Below are positions 8,842 to 16,264 of a stretch of DNA of 25,293 bases, piece after piece (the first letter of the stretch is position 1; every line of letters starts with the position of its first letter). The notes beneath the pieces are model-generated. The model was not told where the DNA came from, searched no databases, and was given only the letters and a program-made list of their open reading frames with translations. The stretch lies in contig JBCDDQ010000026.1 in NCBI GenBank assembly GCA_039180225.1, forward strand, positions 1 to 25,293, read 5' to 3'. The position numbers were made by a program, and so were the translations under genes. Source of the stretch: JAAEUE01 sp039180225. Lineage in GTDB: Bacteria > Pseudomonadota > Alphaproteobacteria > Rhizobiales > CAJQND01.

Positions 8842-9529
8842 CATTGCCGCGATCCTTCCACTCAGGGCCGGCTCGAAGGGCCTGCCATGCAAGAACCTCC
8901 ACCCCATCGCCGGAAAGCCGCTTTACCGGCATACCTTGGATCAGGCTCTGGAGGTCACCGGCCGCTGCATCATCTCCACCGATATTGCAGATGTGCTGAC
9001 AGCGGCTTTGCCCAAGGGTTGCCGGCTGGTTCCTCGCCCGGCCCATCTGGCCGGTGACGACACGCCCATGGCGCCTGTTCTTGTGCATGTATTTGAGCAA
9101 ATGCACGAGCAGGATGCATTGCCGGAAACAGCAGTCTTGCTGCAAGCCACCTCCCCTCTGCGGCGCAACGAAGACATTCACAAGGCCATCGCACTCTTTG
9201 AACAGGGCGGATTTGAGCTGGTGATGTCCGTGGTCAAAACGGACCCGTGCATCCTCAAGTATGGCTTTGCGGACGACAATCGGTTCGCGCCAGTCGCCGA
9301 CCCGGAGTTCTGTTTCGCCAACCGGCAATCACTCCCTGAGATCGTGCGTCCCAATGGCGCCGTCTATGTGTTTTCACCGCACCGGTTTATGGAAACCCGC
9401 AGCTTGGCGACCCGATCAATGGGCATGGTCGAAATGCCCGCGACCCGGTCCATTGATATCGACACCCTGGCCGATCTCAACGCGGCCGAAGCGCTTCTTC
9501 TGGAACGCGCTTTTTCCATGGTCAGCTAG
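8834..9529 (+). CDS. neuA: CMP-nonulosonate cytidylyltransferase (CMP-sialic/legionaminic acid synthase)
   Basis: It activates the nonulosonic acid with CTP to the CMP-sugar used by the glycosyltransferase. The 231-residue protein opens with the cytidylyltransferase P-loop-like signature ILPLRAGSKGLPCKNL (7-22). It carries the nucleotide-binding LLQATSPLR block and ends with IDIDTLADLNAAE, which holds metal-binding aspartates. It lacks the C-terminal esterase domain of the longer bifunctional NeuA proteins. ATG 8834 overlaps the neuC stop by 8 nt. Families for CMP-Neu5Ac, CMP-Leg (LegF/PtmB) and CMP-Pse (PseF) are alike at this level, so the sugar is assigned only through its neighbours. Confidence 0.94.
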   Translation: MPDIAAILPLRAGSKGLPCKNLHPIAGKPLYRHTLDQALEVTGRCIISTDIADVLTAALPKGCRLVPRPAHLAGDDTPMAPVLVHVFEQMHEQDALPETAVLLQATSPLRRNEDIHKAIALFEQGGFELVMSVVKTDPCILKYGFADDNRFAPVADPEFCFANRQSLPEIVRPNGAVYVFSPHRFMETRSLATRSMGMVEMPATRSIDIDTLADLNAAEALLLERAFSMVS

Positions 9530-9539
9530 GGAGCAATCC

Positions 9540-10295
9540 ATGCGCGTGATTGCACGGCTCGATGTAAAGAACGAATGGGTGATCAAGGGCATCCAAATGG
9601 AAGGCTTGCGCAAGGTCGGCGATCCCATCGAGCTTGCGCGGGCGTACTACGAAGCTGGCGTGCATGAAATCATCTTCATGGACGCCGTCGCCAGCCTCTA
9701 CGATCGCAACAGCCTCTTCCACATCATCGAAGGGGCTTGCCAGAATGTGTTCATTCCCATCGTCATCGGTGGTGGACTGCGTAGCCTTGAAGATGTGTCG
9801 AGCGCCCTTCTAGCGGGGGCTGACAAGGTGGCGATCAACACGGCGGCCGTAAACAATCTTTCCCTGGTGAGCCAGATTGCGAGCAGGTTCGGGTCCCAAT
9901 GCATGGTCGGTTCAATCGAGGCCAAGCGTCAGGCTGATGGATCCTGGCAGGCCTATGTGGACAATGGCCGCGAACCCACTGGCCTCAATGTCCTTGAGTG
10001 GGTGCGCGAGTTGGAAGCCGCCGGCGTGGGTGAGATCCTGCTGACTTCCGTGGACCAGGACGGCACAAAACGCGGTTTTGACGTTGAACTCTTCAGTGCC
10101 GTGAATGCGATCACGTCACGTCCGCTGATCTTAAGCGGCGGCTACGGGGCCCGGAAGCACCTGCAGGCGCTCAGCGCAGGAGGCCAGATGCCAAACGCCA
10201 TCGCAGTGGGATCGGTGTTCCACTACAACAAGGCAACACCGGGCGATCTGATCAGCCTGTCAGACAGCTTAGACGAGAAAGCACTGGCGGCATGA
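9540..10295 (+). CDS. HisF-like ammonia-channel barrel of a sugar amidination complex (HisF2 type)
   Basis: A 251-residue TIM barrel with HisF signatures: RLDVK with D8, VIGGGLRS (75-82), EILLTSVDQDGTKRGFD (165-181), LILSGGYG and a VGSVFHY end. In histidine biosynthesis two aspartates (D11 and D130 in Thermotoga HisF) catalyse cyclisation. Here the first is kept (D8), but the second is glutamate (E127 in GSIEAKR). The neighbours are nonulosonate and WbpG-like genes, not his genes, so this is read as the HisF2-type partner that passes ammonia from the HisH-like glutaminase to the amidotransferase. A GGGAG ribosome site precedes ATG 9540, 10 nt after neuA. A second true HisF elsewhere in the genome is expected. 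Confidence 0.9.
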   Translation: MRVIARLDVKNEWVIKGIQMEGLRKVGDPIELARAYYEAGVHEIIFMDAVASLYDRNSLFHIIEGACQNVFIPIVIGGGLRSLEDVSSALLAGADKVAINTAAVNNLSLVSQIASRFGSQCMVGSIEAKRQADGSWQAYVDNGREPTGLNVLEWVRELEAAGVGEILLTSVDQDGTKRGFDVELFSAVNAITSRPLILSGGYGARKHLQALSAGGQMPNAIAVGSVFHYNKATPGDLISLSDSLDEKALAA

Positions 10296-10924
10296 TGCGG
10301 GTGGGTGTGATTGACTATGGCGCGGGAAACCTGCGCAGCGTTGCCAATGCGCTCCATCACGTGGGCGCACAACCGGTGGTTTCGGATGACGCTGAAACGC
10401 TTCTGGCCTGCGAGCGTCTCATCTTTCCGGGCGTTGGCGCTTTCGCCTATGGCAAGCAAGCCCTCGTCTCCAGGGGTTTGGATCGCGTGGTGAGCGAGGC
10501 CGCGGCCCGTAAGACACAGCTGCTCGGCATTTGCGTGGGTATGCAACTGCTGTTCGACCGTTCACAAGAATTTGGAGACCATGAGGGGCTGGGCCTCATT
10601 CCAGGCGAGATCGAGGCATTCGCGCCAGGTGGCGGCGCGCAACCCTTGCGCTTGCCTAATGTGAACTGGCTGCCCATCGCACCCATGTCCAAGGCAGGGG
10701 GGCTTGCCGGAAGGCTCCTGGACGGAGTGACGGAGCGCTCGCGTTTCTATTTCGTCCATTCCTATCACGCTCAAAGCGCCAACCCCTTCGCAGTGGCGCG
10801 CGCACAGTATGGCGGTCAGCCCTTCGCCGCGGCGGTGGCCAAGGGCTCCATCTTCGCCACCCAGTTTCACCCGGAAAAGAGCGGCCCCGATGGGCTGAAA
10901 ATGCTCAAGAACTTTGTCAATTAA
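10292..10924 (+). CDS. HisH-like glutamine amidotransferase of the sugar amidination complex
   Basis: A class I glutaminase of 210 residues, the usual HisH size, that releases ammonia from glutamine. The catalytic triad is C81 in LGICVGMQLL, H193 and E195 in QFHPEKSG. The oxyanion region IFPGVGAF is at 44-51. ATG 10292 overlaps the HisF-like stop in an ATGA junction, which suggests coupled synthesis of the two subunits. Placement between a HisF-like barrel and a WbpG-like amidotransferase matches the HisH2-HisF2-WbpG set known from Pseudomonas aeruginosa O-antigen loci and from Legionella. Its role is therefore inferred to be sugar acetamidino formation rather than histidine biosynthesis. A second ATG at 10295 is an equally possible start. 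Confidence 0.92.
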   Translation: MMRVGVIDYGAGNLRSVANALHHVGAQPVVSDDAETLLACERLIFPGVGAFAYGKQALVSRGLDRVVSEAAARKTQLLGICVGMQLLFDRSQEFGDHEGLGLIPGEIEAFAPGGGAQPLRLPNVNWLPIAPMSKAGGLAGRLLDGVTERSRFYFVHSYHAQSANPFAVARAQYGGQPFAAAVAKGSIFATQFHPEKSGPDGLKMLKNFVN

Positions 10925-10938
10925 CGGATGGGGCCAAA

Positions 10939-12153
10939 ATGACGATCCAACAGCCCATTGCCTATTACGGTCTGCCTGCGCAGGTGGTCTTCTGCAAATC
11001 CTGCGTCATCTCAAATCAACGCCCCAGATCAACGGTGGAGTTCAAACACACCAAAGAGGAGACCAAGGCCACCATAGGGTTCGGCGACGACGGTATCTGT
11101 GACGCGTGCCGATATCACCAGGTCAAAGAACAGCAAATTGATTGGGCACAGCGCGAGGACCAACTCGTCGCGCTTTTGGACCGTTACCGGAAAAGCGATG
11201 GCGGCTACGACGTGGTTGTGCCCGGCAGCGGCGGGAAAGACAGCGCCTTCACCTCACACATCTTGAAATACAAATATGGAATGAACCCGCTCACCGTGAC
11301 CTGGGCCCCTCACCTCTATACGGATATCGGCTGGAAGAACTTTGAGGCCTGGTGCCATGTGGGCGGACATGACAACATCCTGTTCACCCCCAACGGCAAG
11401 CTCCACCGTTTGCTCACAAGGTTGGCTTTCACAAATCTCTTGCACCCCTTCCAACCGTTCATCGTCGGCCAACGCATCATCGGCCCTTTGATGGCGGCCA
11501 AGTTCGGTGTTCAACTCGTAATGTATGGAGAAAACCAGGCCGAGTACGGTAATGCTCCTGACGATAACTACACCCCCACCATGGACCGCAAATTCTTCAC
11601 CGCCCAAGACCCATACGAGATGATGCTGGGCGGGGTTTCAGTCAGGTCAGTGATCGACGAATACGGTTTCACGCTCAACGACTTCGCACCTTACATTCCC
11701 CCCGATGCAGACAGTTTGGAGCGCAGGGGCGTGGAGGTGCATTACCTTGGCTATTATCTGAAGTGGGATCCGCAGGAGTGCTACTACTACGCTGCTGAGC
11801 ATACCGGCTTTCAAGCGAACACCGAGCGCACGCCCGGCAGCTATTCAAAATATTCCAGCATCGACGACAAGATCGACATGTTCCACTACTTCACGACGCT
11901 GATTAAATTCGGCATTGGACGCGCGACATACGATGCGGCCCAGGAAGTCAGGAACGGTAAGATCACCCGCGAAGAAGCGGTGCATCTTGTGCATAAGTAC
12001 GACCAGGAATTTCCAGATCGCTACTACGCTGACTTTCTGGAGTACATCGGCATCACCGACGAGGCGTTCTGGGAGACCGTCGACCGGTTCCGCTCCCCTC
12101 ATCTTTGGCAGCGAAACGGTGACCAGTGGAACCTGAAGCATCAGGTGAGATAG
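10939..12153 (+). CDS. N-acetyl sugar amidotransferase, WbpG/PseA family
   Basis: A 404-residue PP-loop enzyme that uses ATP and ammonia to convert a sugar N-acetyl group into an acetamidino (N-acetimidoyl) group. The N-terminus has two cysteine pairs, CKSC (19-22) and CDAC (54-57), typical of a zinc-binding site in this family. The ATP-binding PP-loop SGGKDS is at 97-102, followed later by MYGENQAEYGN. The family includes WbpG (O-antigen acetamidino-mannuronate) and PseA (acetamidino-pseudaminic acid). It follows the HisH-like gene by 14 nt, and the three proteins should form one complex. Because neuBCA precede it, the likely product is an N-acetimidoyl nonulosonic acid; which nitrogen is modified cannot be told. 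Confidence 0.93.
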   Translation: MTIQQPIAYYGLPAQVVFCKSCVISNQRPRSTVEFKHTKEETKATIGFGDDGICDACRYHQVKEQQIDWAQREDQLVALLDRYRKSDGGYDVVVPGSGGKDSAFTSHILKYKYGMNPLTVTWAPHLYTDIGWKNFEAWCHVGGHDNILFTPNGKLHRLLTRLAFTNLLHPFQPFIVGQRIIGPLMAAKFGVQLVMYGENQAEYGNAPDDNYTPTMDRKFFTAQDPYEMMLGGVSVRSVIDEYGFTLNDFAPYIPPDADSLERRGVEVHYLGYYLKWDPQECYYYAAEHTGFQANTERTPGSYSKYSSIDDKIDMFHYFTTLIKFGIGRATYDAAQEVRNGKITREEAVHLVHKYDQEFPDRYYADFLEYIGITDEAFWETVDRFRSPHLWQRNGDQWNLKHQVR

Positions 12154-12164
12154 GGCGCACAGCC

Positions 12165-13310
12165 ATGACCGCTCCCCTCAGCGTGCTGCACATCGCGAGT
12201 TTCAGCGGCAACATTGGCGACAATGCCAATCATATGGGCTTCCGGCCTTGGTTCGAAGCCGAGGTGGGTGCGCAAGTCGCATGGACCAATTTGGAGATCC
12301 GGGAGTTCTATTGGCATGAGCGCCAGTGGGATGAAAAGCTGGTGGAGTTCATCAACACCCATGATGTCTTGATCATTGGCGGCGGCAACTATTTCGAGCT
12401 CTGGGTCGAGCACTCGCCCACGGGCACGTCCATTGCACTGGAGCCGGATCTGTTCGATCAGATCAAGGTCCCCGTCTTCTTCAATGCGCTGGGCGTTGAC
12501 CCGGGCCAGGGCGTGCCGCACACGTGCCGCCAACGGTTTGCGGCCTTTCTCGACAAGCTATTGGACGCCCGGCATGTCCTGGTCAGCGTGCGCAATGATG
12601 GGGCGCGGGAGAATCTGCGCCGTCATATCGGATCAAACTATGCAGACAAGGTCCACAGCTTGCCCGACCACGGGTTCTTTGTGCCTCCACCACCTAAGAG
12701 TACCGAAGCCGGTGACCGCCAAGTGGCCATCAATCTGGCGTGTGATATGAGCGATACACGCTTTGCCGATTTTGAGAGCCAAGCTGAATTTGCCCGCGAG
12801 ATGGCCTCCGTGCTGACAGTCCTTGCCGATGCCGAGCCCAAGCTGCAGTTTTGCCTGGTGCCTCACATCTTTCGCGATTTGGAGATCATCTCTGACGTGA
12901 TTGGATTTCTGGATGATCGCTTGCGGCGCACCCGTCTCACCGTTGCCTCCTATGGCTCCGGTGATGAGGTTGCCCGCCAGACCTGCTCGCTCTACCGCTC
13001 AGCTGATCTGGTTTTGGGCATGCGATTTCACGCCAATGTATGCCCCATGGCGCTCGGCACGCCGGTACTCGGGTTGAGCTGTTATCCTCAGATCGAAAAC
13101 CTCTATCGCGGGCTCGGACTGGCTGACCGTTTGGTGCCCGTCGGTCAGCCGGGGTTTGCACCGAGCGCCATCCAACTGATCCGAGCGGCTCTGGCCGATC
13201 CCAGCGGCTTCAGGCGTGAAACAGAACAGGCCCTTGAAGCCGTGAGAGAAGAGCGCACCAAATTCGAGCCCCATCTGCGCCGCTGGCTTGCGGCAAACAT
13301 CACCACTTAG
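12165..13310 (+). CDS. Polysaccharide pyruvyltransferase family protein
   Basis: A 381-residue member of the CsaB/WcaK-type pyruvyltransferase family, which adds a ketal-linked pyruvate from PEP to glycans; some members have other glycan roles. Visible family blocks are SGNIGDNANHMGFR (14-27), VLIIGGGNYFE (68-78), SVRNDGARENL (141-151) and the C-terminal MRFHANVCPMALGTPVLG (286-303), followed by CYPQIENLYRGLG. No membrane segment or signal peptide is seen. ATG 12165 is preferred over the in-frame GTG at 12126, which would overlap the upstream coding end by 28 nt. It is the last gene of the plus-strand run, and its stop overlaps the stop of the convergent flippase gene. The target glycan is not known. 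Confidence 0.85.
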   Translation: MTAPLSVLHIASFSGNIGDNANHMGFRPWFEAEVGAQVAWTNLEIREFYWHERQWDEKLVEFINTHDVLIIGGGNYFELWVEHSPTGTSIALEPDLFDQIKVPVFFNALGVDPGQGVPHTCRQRFAAFLDKLLDARHVLVSVRNDGARENLRRHIGSNYADKVHSLPDHGFFVPPPPKSTEAGDRQVAINLACDMSDTRFADFESQAEFAREMASVLTVLADAEPKLQFCLVPHIFRDLEIISDVIGFLDDRLRRTRLTVASYGSGDEVARQTCSLYRSADLVLGMRFHANVCPMALGTPVLGLSCYPQIENLYRGLGLADRLVPVGQPGFAPSAIQLIRAALADPSGFRRETEQALEAVREERTKFEPHLRRWLAANITT

Positions 13311-14647
13311 GCAAAAGCTTGGCGGATCCTGTGGCCAACAGATGTGTTCATAAGAACTTTCAGACTTGAGAAGACCGAACAATCGATACCGGTTCTCTTC
13401 AATGCCCATTGCCACTGGAAGAAGGCAATGAAGGTGCAAGAGGTGAGGTAAGCAATGGCAAACGCACTCACCCCAAACGTCGGCAACAAGGCCAGGCTCA
13501 GCACCAAGGACAAGACAACCCCCAGGGCAACGATCCAGACCACCGGCACCTGCAGGCCTTTCATGGCCATGATGGCCGTGGTGGGACCGAACACCGCCCT
13601 GGGGATCATAGCCGCACTGATCGCCAGCAGCATGCCGTAGCCGGACTTAAAACTCTCATCGACCAGGCCGAGAATAAACTCCCCGGCGATCAGCATGGCA
13701 AAGCTCACCATAAGGGAATAGGCCAAGGTGAGGAAATTGATCTTGGCTAGACCGCGTTCAAACCCACGCTGATCGTTCTTGGCATCAGCCGCATAAACAT
13801 CCGGCATCACCAAGGAGTGCAAAGCCCGCACACCAAAAGCCGCCAACACACGGAGGCGGAAGCAAATGTGGAGCAGTCCGATTTTTCCAGGCGCCAAAAC
13901 AAGGCCAGCCAATAGCAAGTGGAGCTCGATGAAGTAGTCCCACATCAAGGTAATCGCGATCCACGGTGTGGCAGCTTTGCGCCATTCTGCCTTCTCGGAA
14001 GTGTCTGCTGCAGTCTCTGCAAACCGGACTGAGCGCCGCATGGCGATCAATTGGCCCGCTGCCGTCAACCACATCGCAGCACACACCAAGCTGATCACCA
14101 TCAGCGAAGACGCGGAGGCAGACAGCAAGGCGAGCGCGGCAACCGCGCTAAAAATCAAAGCCGGCTTGACCAACAGATCCGGCAACAGTCCCAGCATCTG
14201 TTGTTTAAACCCGGTCAGCACCCCGCAGTTGAAGTTGATCAACGCCAAGGCCGGTGCAATCATCAGCGCCACAGCACCGGACCACAAAGTGTCTCGTTCT
14301 ACCTGTTCTGAAAGCAGCGGCGCGCCGGCCGCCAACAGACCCGCAAAAGCGGTGGTCACCACCGCAATGTGCAGGTAGCCCGACCGTACAAATCCACGCG
14401 CATGGGAAAGTTTGTCATCAGCCACGTAACGCGAGACGAACAGAACAGCGATCGACTGCATACCCGCCGGCAAGAGCACTGCCAAAAGGCTCGCCAGCGC
14501 CATGGCGAGCGCAAACTGTCCCAGCACATCTGCCCCAAACCAGCGGGCAATCATGATGTTCATGGCAAACGCCAAGCCGCCACCGATGATCCTGGCGACC
14601 ATCAGCACGGTGGAGCGTTTTAAGAGCTGGGCAATACCTTTGCTCAT
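13307..14647 (-). CDS. Wzx-type oligosaccharide flippase (MOP superfamily)
   Basis: A 446-residue, almost wholly hydrophobic membrane protein with about 12 or more predicted helices. Its N-terminus (LLKRSTVLMVARIIGGGLAF, then ARWFGADVLGQFALA) is characteristic of polysaccharide biosynthesis proteins that flip lipid-linked sugars across the inner membrane. It is the only gene of the surface-sugar locus on the minus strand and converges with the pyruvyltransferase gene, the two stop codons overlapping at 13307-13310. Its presence implies that at least one product of the locus is exported as a lipid-linked unit, which flagellin glycosylation alone would not need. The polymer or lipid carrier cannot be identified. 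Confidence 0.88.
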   Translation of the reverse strand: MSKGIAQLLKRSTVLMVARIIGGGLAFAMNIMIARWFGADVLGQFALAMALASLLAVLLPAGMQSIAVLFVSRYVADDKLSHARGFVRSGYLHIAVVTTAFAGLLAAGAPLLSEQVERDTLWSGAVALMIAPALALINFNCGVLTGFKQQMLGLLPDLLVKPALIFSAVAALALLSASASSLMVISLVCAAMWLTAAGQLIAMRRSVRFAETAADTSEKAEWRKAATPWIAITLMWDYFIELHLLLAGLVLAPGKIGLLHICFRLRVLAAFGVRALHSLVMPDVYAADAKNDQRGFERGLAKINFLTLAYSLMVSFAMLIAGEFILGLVDESFKSGYGMLLAISAAMIPRAVFGPTTAIMAMKGLQVPVVWIVALGVVLSLVLSLALLPTFGVSAFAIAYLTSCTFIAFFQWQWALKRTGIDCSVFSSLKVLMNTSVGHRIRQAFA

Positions 14648-14776
14648 GCCATGTCACGGGCCCGGTCCAGGTTGGCAACGCGCCGAAAGGAGAGGGCCGC
14701 TTCCTCTTACGTTTCGCCTAAGACGCTACGAAGGGGCTGGCCCAATCTGAAGCAGTTTAGCGCGAGATGTTCGAAT

Positions 14777-14795
14777 TTGCTGAGAACACAAGCAA
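14777..14795. promoter_or_regulatory. Candidate activator site: inverted repeat TTGCT-N9-AGCAA
   Basis: A 5-bp-arm inverted repeat (TTGCT at 14777-14781, AGCAA at 14791-14795) lies centred about 70 bp upstream of the start point expected for the sigma-54 promoter at 14832-14847. This is the place where enhancer-binding proteins usually sit. The half-site is reminiscent of the TTGCA/TGCAA boxes bound by Vibrio LuxO. Such short arms can also occur by chance. Confidence 0.4.
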
Positions 14796-14831
14796 TTTCG
14801 GGGCCATTTTGCCCTGTTGCCGCCCATGAAA

Positions 14832-14847
14832 TGGCACAGAACTTGCT
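14832..14847 (+). promoter_or_regulatory. Sigma-54 (-24/-12) promoter
   Basis: TGGCAC, five bases, then TTGCT: every position of the TGGCAC-N5-TTGCW consensus is matched, including the invariant GG (14833-14834) and GC (14845-14846) 12 bp apart. It is intergenic, points along the plus strand, and lies 65 bp before the ATG of the small secreted protein. Transcription should start near 14858, giving a leader of about 53 nt. Sigma-54 promoters need an activator of the kind encoded at 1-958. Confidence 0.8.
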
Positions 14848-14911
14848 CCGTTTCGGGCCTTCGCGTTGCAACACTGCAGCTGATCCATGGTTGGTACAAG
14901 GGATACGGCAG

Positions 14912-15208
14912 ATGAACAACAGCATCACCTTTCGTTTTCCGGCGAAAAACGCGGCCACCGCGGTTGCAGTCCTTATGGTCGCGGCCATGGCAGCACCCAC
15001 GCCTGCGCTGGCACAGACTGAACAGTCTGTGTCCAACGGAACAAGCACCAAACCCCTCCCCGCCTACTATGAAGATCTTTGCGCCAAGCAGATCGATCTG
15101 GGCAATGATGGCGATGCCTGGATGGACGCGCTGGAAGCGTGTGAGAAACTGGCTAAGCGCTTAAAACAGCTGGAAAAAACCAAGAAAGACGACGCGCAGC
15201 GATCTTGA
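14912..15208 (+). CDS. Small secreted protein of unknown function
   Basis: A 98-residue product. The first 34 or so residues form a Sec signal peptide: a short basic n-region, a hydrophobic core (TAVAVLMVAAMAAP) and an ALA-Q cleavage site. The mature part is about 63 residues, acidic at first (YYEDLCAKQIDLGNDGDAWMDALEACEKLAKRLKQLEKTKKD), with two cysteines that could form a disulfide and a lysine-rich helical C-terminus. The start is set by AAGGGA (14898-14903), 8 nt before ATG; longer in-frame starts would read through the promoter and encode a basic, non-signal sequence. I recognise no family. A perfect sigma-54 promoter directly upstream suggests regulated expression. Confidence 0.75.
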   Translation: MNNSITFRFPAKNAATAVAVLMVAAMAAPTPALAQTEQSVSNGTSTKPLPAYYEDLCAKQIDLGNDGDAWMDALEACEKLAKRLKQLEKTKKDDAQRS

Positions 15209-15262
15209 TTGGACAATCGGTGAAAGGAGGTGCGCCTTCGCCGCCCAACGTGCTGGGAACGG

Positions 15263-16246
15263 CTAGGGCGCTGTGATCGCAGGCGGTCTGCGCCTTAACC
15301 CCGACAATGCGTTACCCACAATTGCCCCCAACAACACGACTCCGCCCGCCAGGGTGTAAGCGCCCGCCGTCTCGCCCAAGAAGAGCCAGACCCACAAGGG
15401 CCCGAGCAACACCTCGGCCATGGAGAGCACCGTGAGTTCTGCCGCCGGCACAGACCTGGACCCCAGGGTATAGAGCACAAGCCCGGCGCCCACCTGACAG
15501 ACACCCATGGTTAAGGCGATGGACGCATCGTTCACGCTCAACACCAAGGGCAAGCCCTTAAAGACACAAACCGCACCCGTGATCACAATGGCAAACAGGC
15601 CCGACAGAAACACGGAGGGCATCATGTCGGAGGTCTTCCCCCATCTGAGGGCCACTGTGAACACGGCAAAGCCGAAGGCAGACCCAAGAGCGGCCAGGTT
15701 CCCGGTCATTGCCCCGGCCGAGGTATCATCGGACACCATAATCCCGATCCCTGCGATGGCCACCGCCATCGCGACAAAGGTGGCCCGGCGCACCGTTTCG
15801 CGCAGCACCGCCCACCCTAAGAGAGCGGTGAAAAATGGAGCAGAGGCAAACAGCAACATGGCGTTGGCCACTGAAGTGGACTGCAGCGCAATAATCCCGC
15901 CTGCATAGGCCGCCACGAGGGAGAGGCCCGCGATCACCGCCGGAAACCCGGATTGGCGAATCCGGTCAAAGGGCTTTCCGCCTGAACGCAGCCAGATGAT
16001 GATGAACAAAAAAGGTGAAAGACTGGCGGAGCGGTAGAGTAGAATCTGCCAAACCTCGGCATTTTCAATCAGCCGGATCCCCAGTCCTACGGTGGACCAA
16101 AGTATACCGGCCGCAAGCACCAAAAGAACACCGCTGCGGTAGCTCATCGCCGGCGTCGGGGCCACACTCGCACTGCTCATTTCACACCAGCCGTAGGGGT
16201 TTAAGGTCCAGCGCCACTTAATCACCGGCACTCGCGGAGACGGCAT
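15263..16246 (-). CDS. DMT-superfamily (EamA) transporter
   Basis: A 327-residue inner-membrane carrier with two EamA repeats, about ten helices (first repeat about 35-170, second about 180-315). Typical blocks are GILWSTVGLGIRL at the start, SVANAMLLFASAPFFTALLGW ending the first repeat, and VLLGPLWVWLFLGE in the second. The substrate is unknown. The start at 16246 gives an unusual hydrophilic 34-residue lead but has the best ribosome site, GAGGGGTGAG, 8 nt upstream; a start at 16180 is the alternative. It is the last gene of a five-gene minus-strand operon, 16 nt after another EamA transporter to which it looks only distantly related. Confidence 0.88.
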   Translation of the reverse strand: MPSPRVPVIKWRWTLNPYGWCEMSSASVAPTPAMSYRSGVLLVLAAGILWSTVGLGIRLIENAEVWQILLYRSASLSPFLFIIIWLRSGGKPFDRIRQSGFPAVIAGLSLVAAYAGGIIALQSTSVANAMLLFASAPFFTALLGWAVLRETVRRATFVAMAVAIAGIGIMVSDDTSAGAMTGNLAALGSAFGFAVFTVALRWGKTSDMMPSVFLSGLFAIVITGAVCVFKGLPLVLSVNDASIALTMGVCQVGAGLVLYTLGSRSVPAAELTVLSMAEVLLGPLWVWLFLGETAGAYTLAGGVVLLGAIVGNALSGLRRRPPAITAP

Positions 16247-16254
16247 GAAAAATT

Positions 16255-16264
16255 CTCACCCCTC
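16255..16264 (-). promoter_or_regulatory. Strong Shine-Dalgarno site GAGGGGTGAG deciding the start of the last operon gene
   Basis: On the minus strand GAGGGGTGAG overlaps the stop of the upstream transporter gene and lies 8 nt before ATG 16246. It favours that start over the ATG at 16180, which has no comparable site. Confidence 0.6.

Noticed and set aside
9540..10924. hisF-hisH as part of a histidine operon
   Set aside because: No other his gene is nearby, the HisF-like protein has Glu for the second catalytic Asp, and a WbpG/PseA-type amidotransferase follows directly.
14651..14911. N-terminal extension of the small secreted protein to an upstream in-frame ATG
   Set aside because: The extension would bury the signal peptide and read through the sigma-54 promoter; AAGGGA before ATG 14912 supports the short form.
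15223..15232. Perfect Shine-Dalgarno string AAAGGAGGTG downstream of the small secreted protein gene
   Set aside because: Only an 8-codon GTG frame follows before a stop, and the minus-strand transporter gene begins its 3' end there; probably chance.
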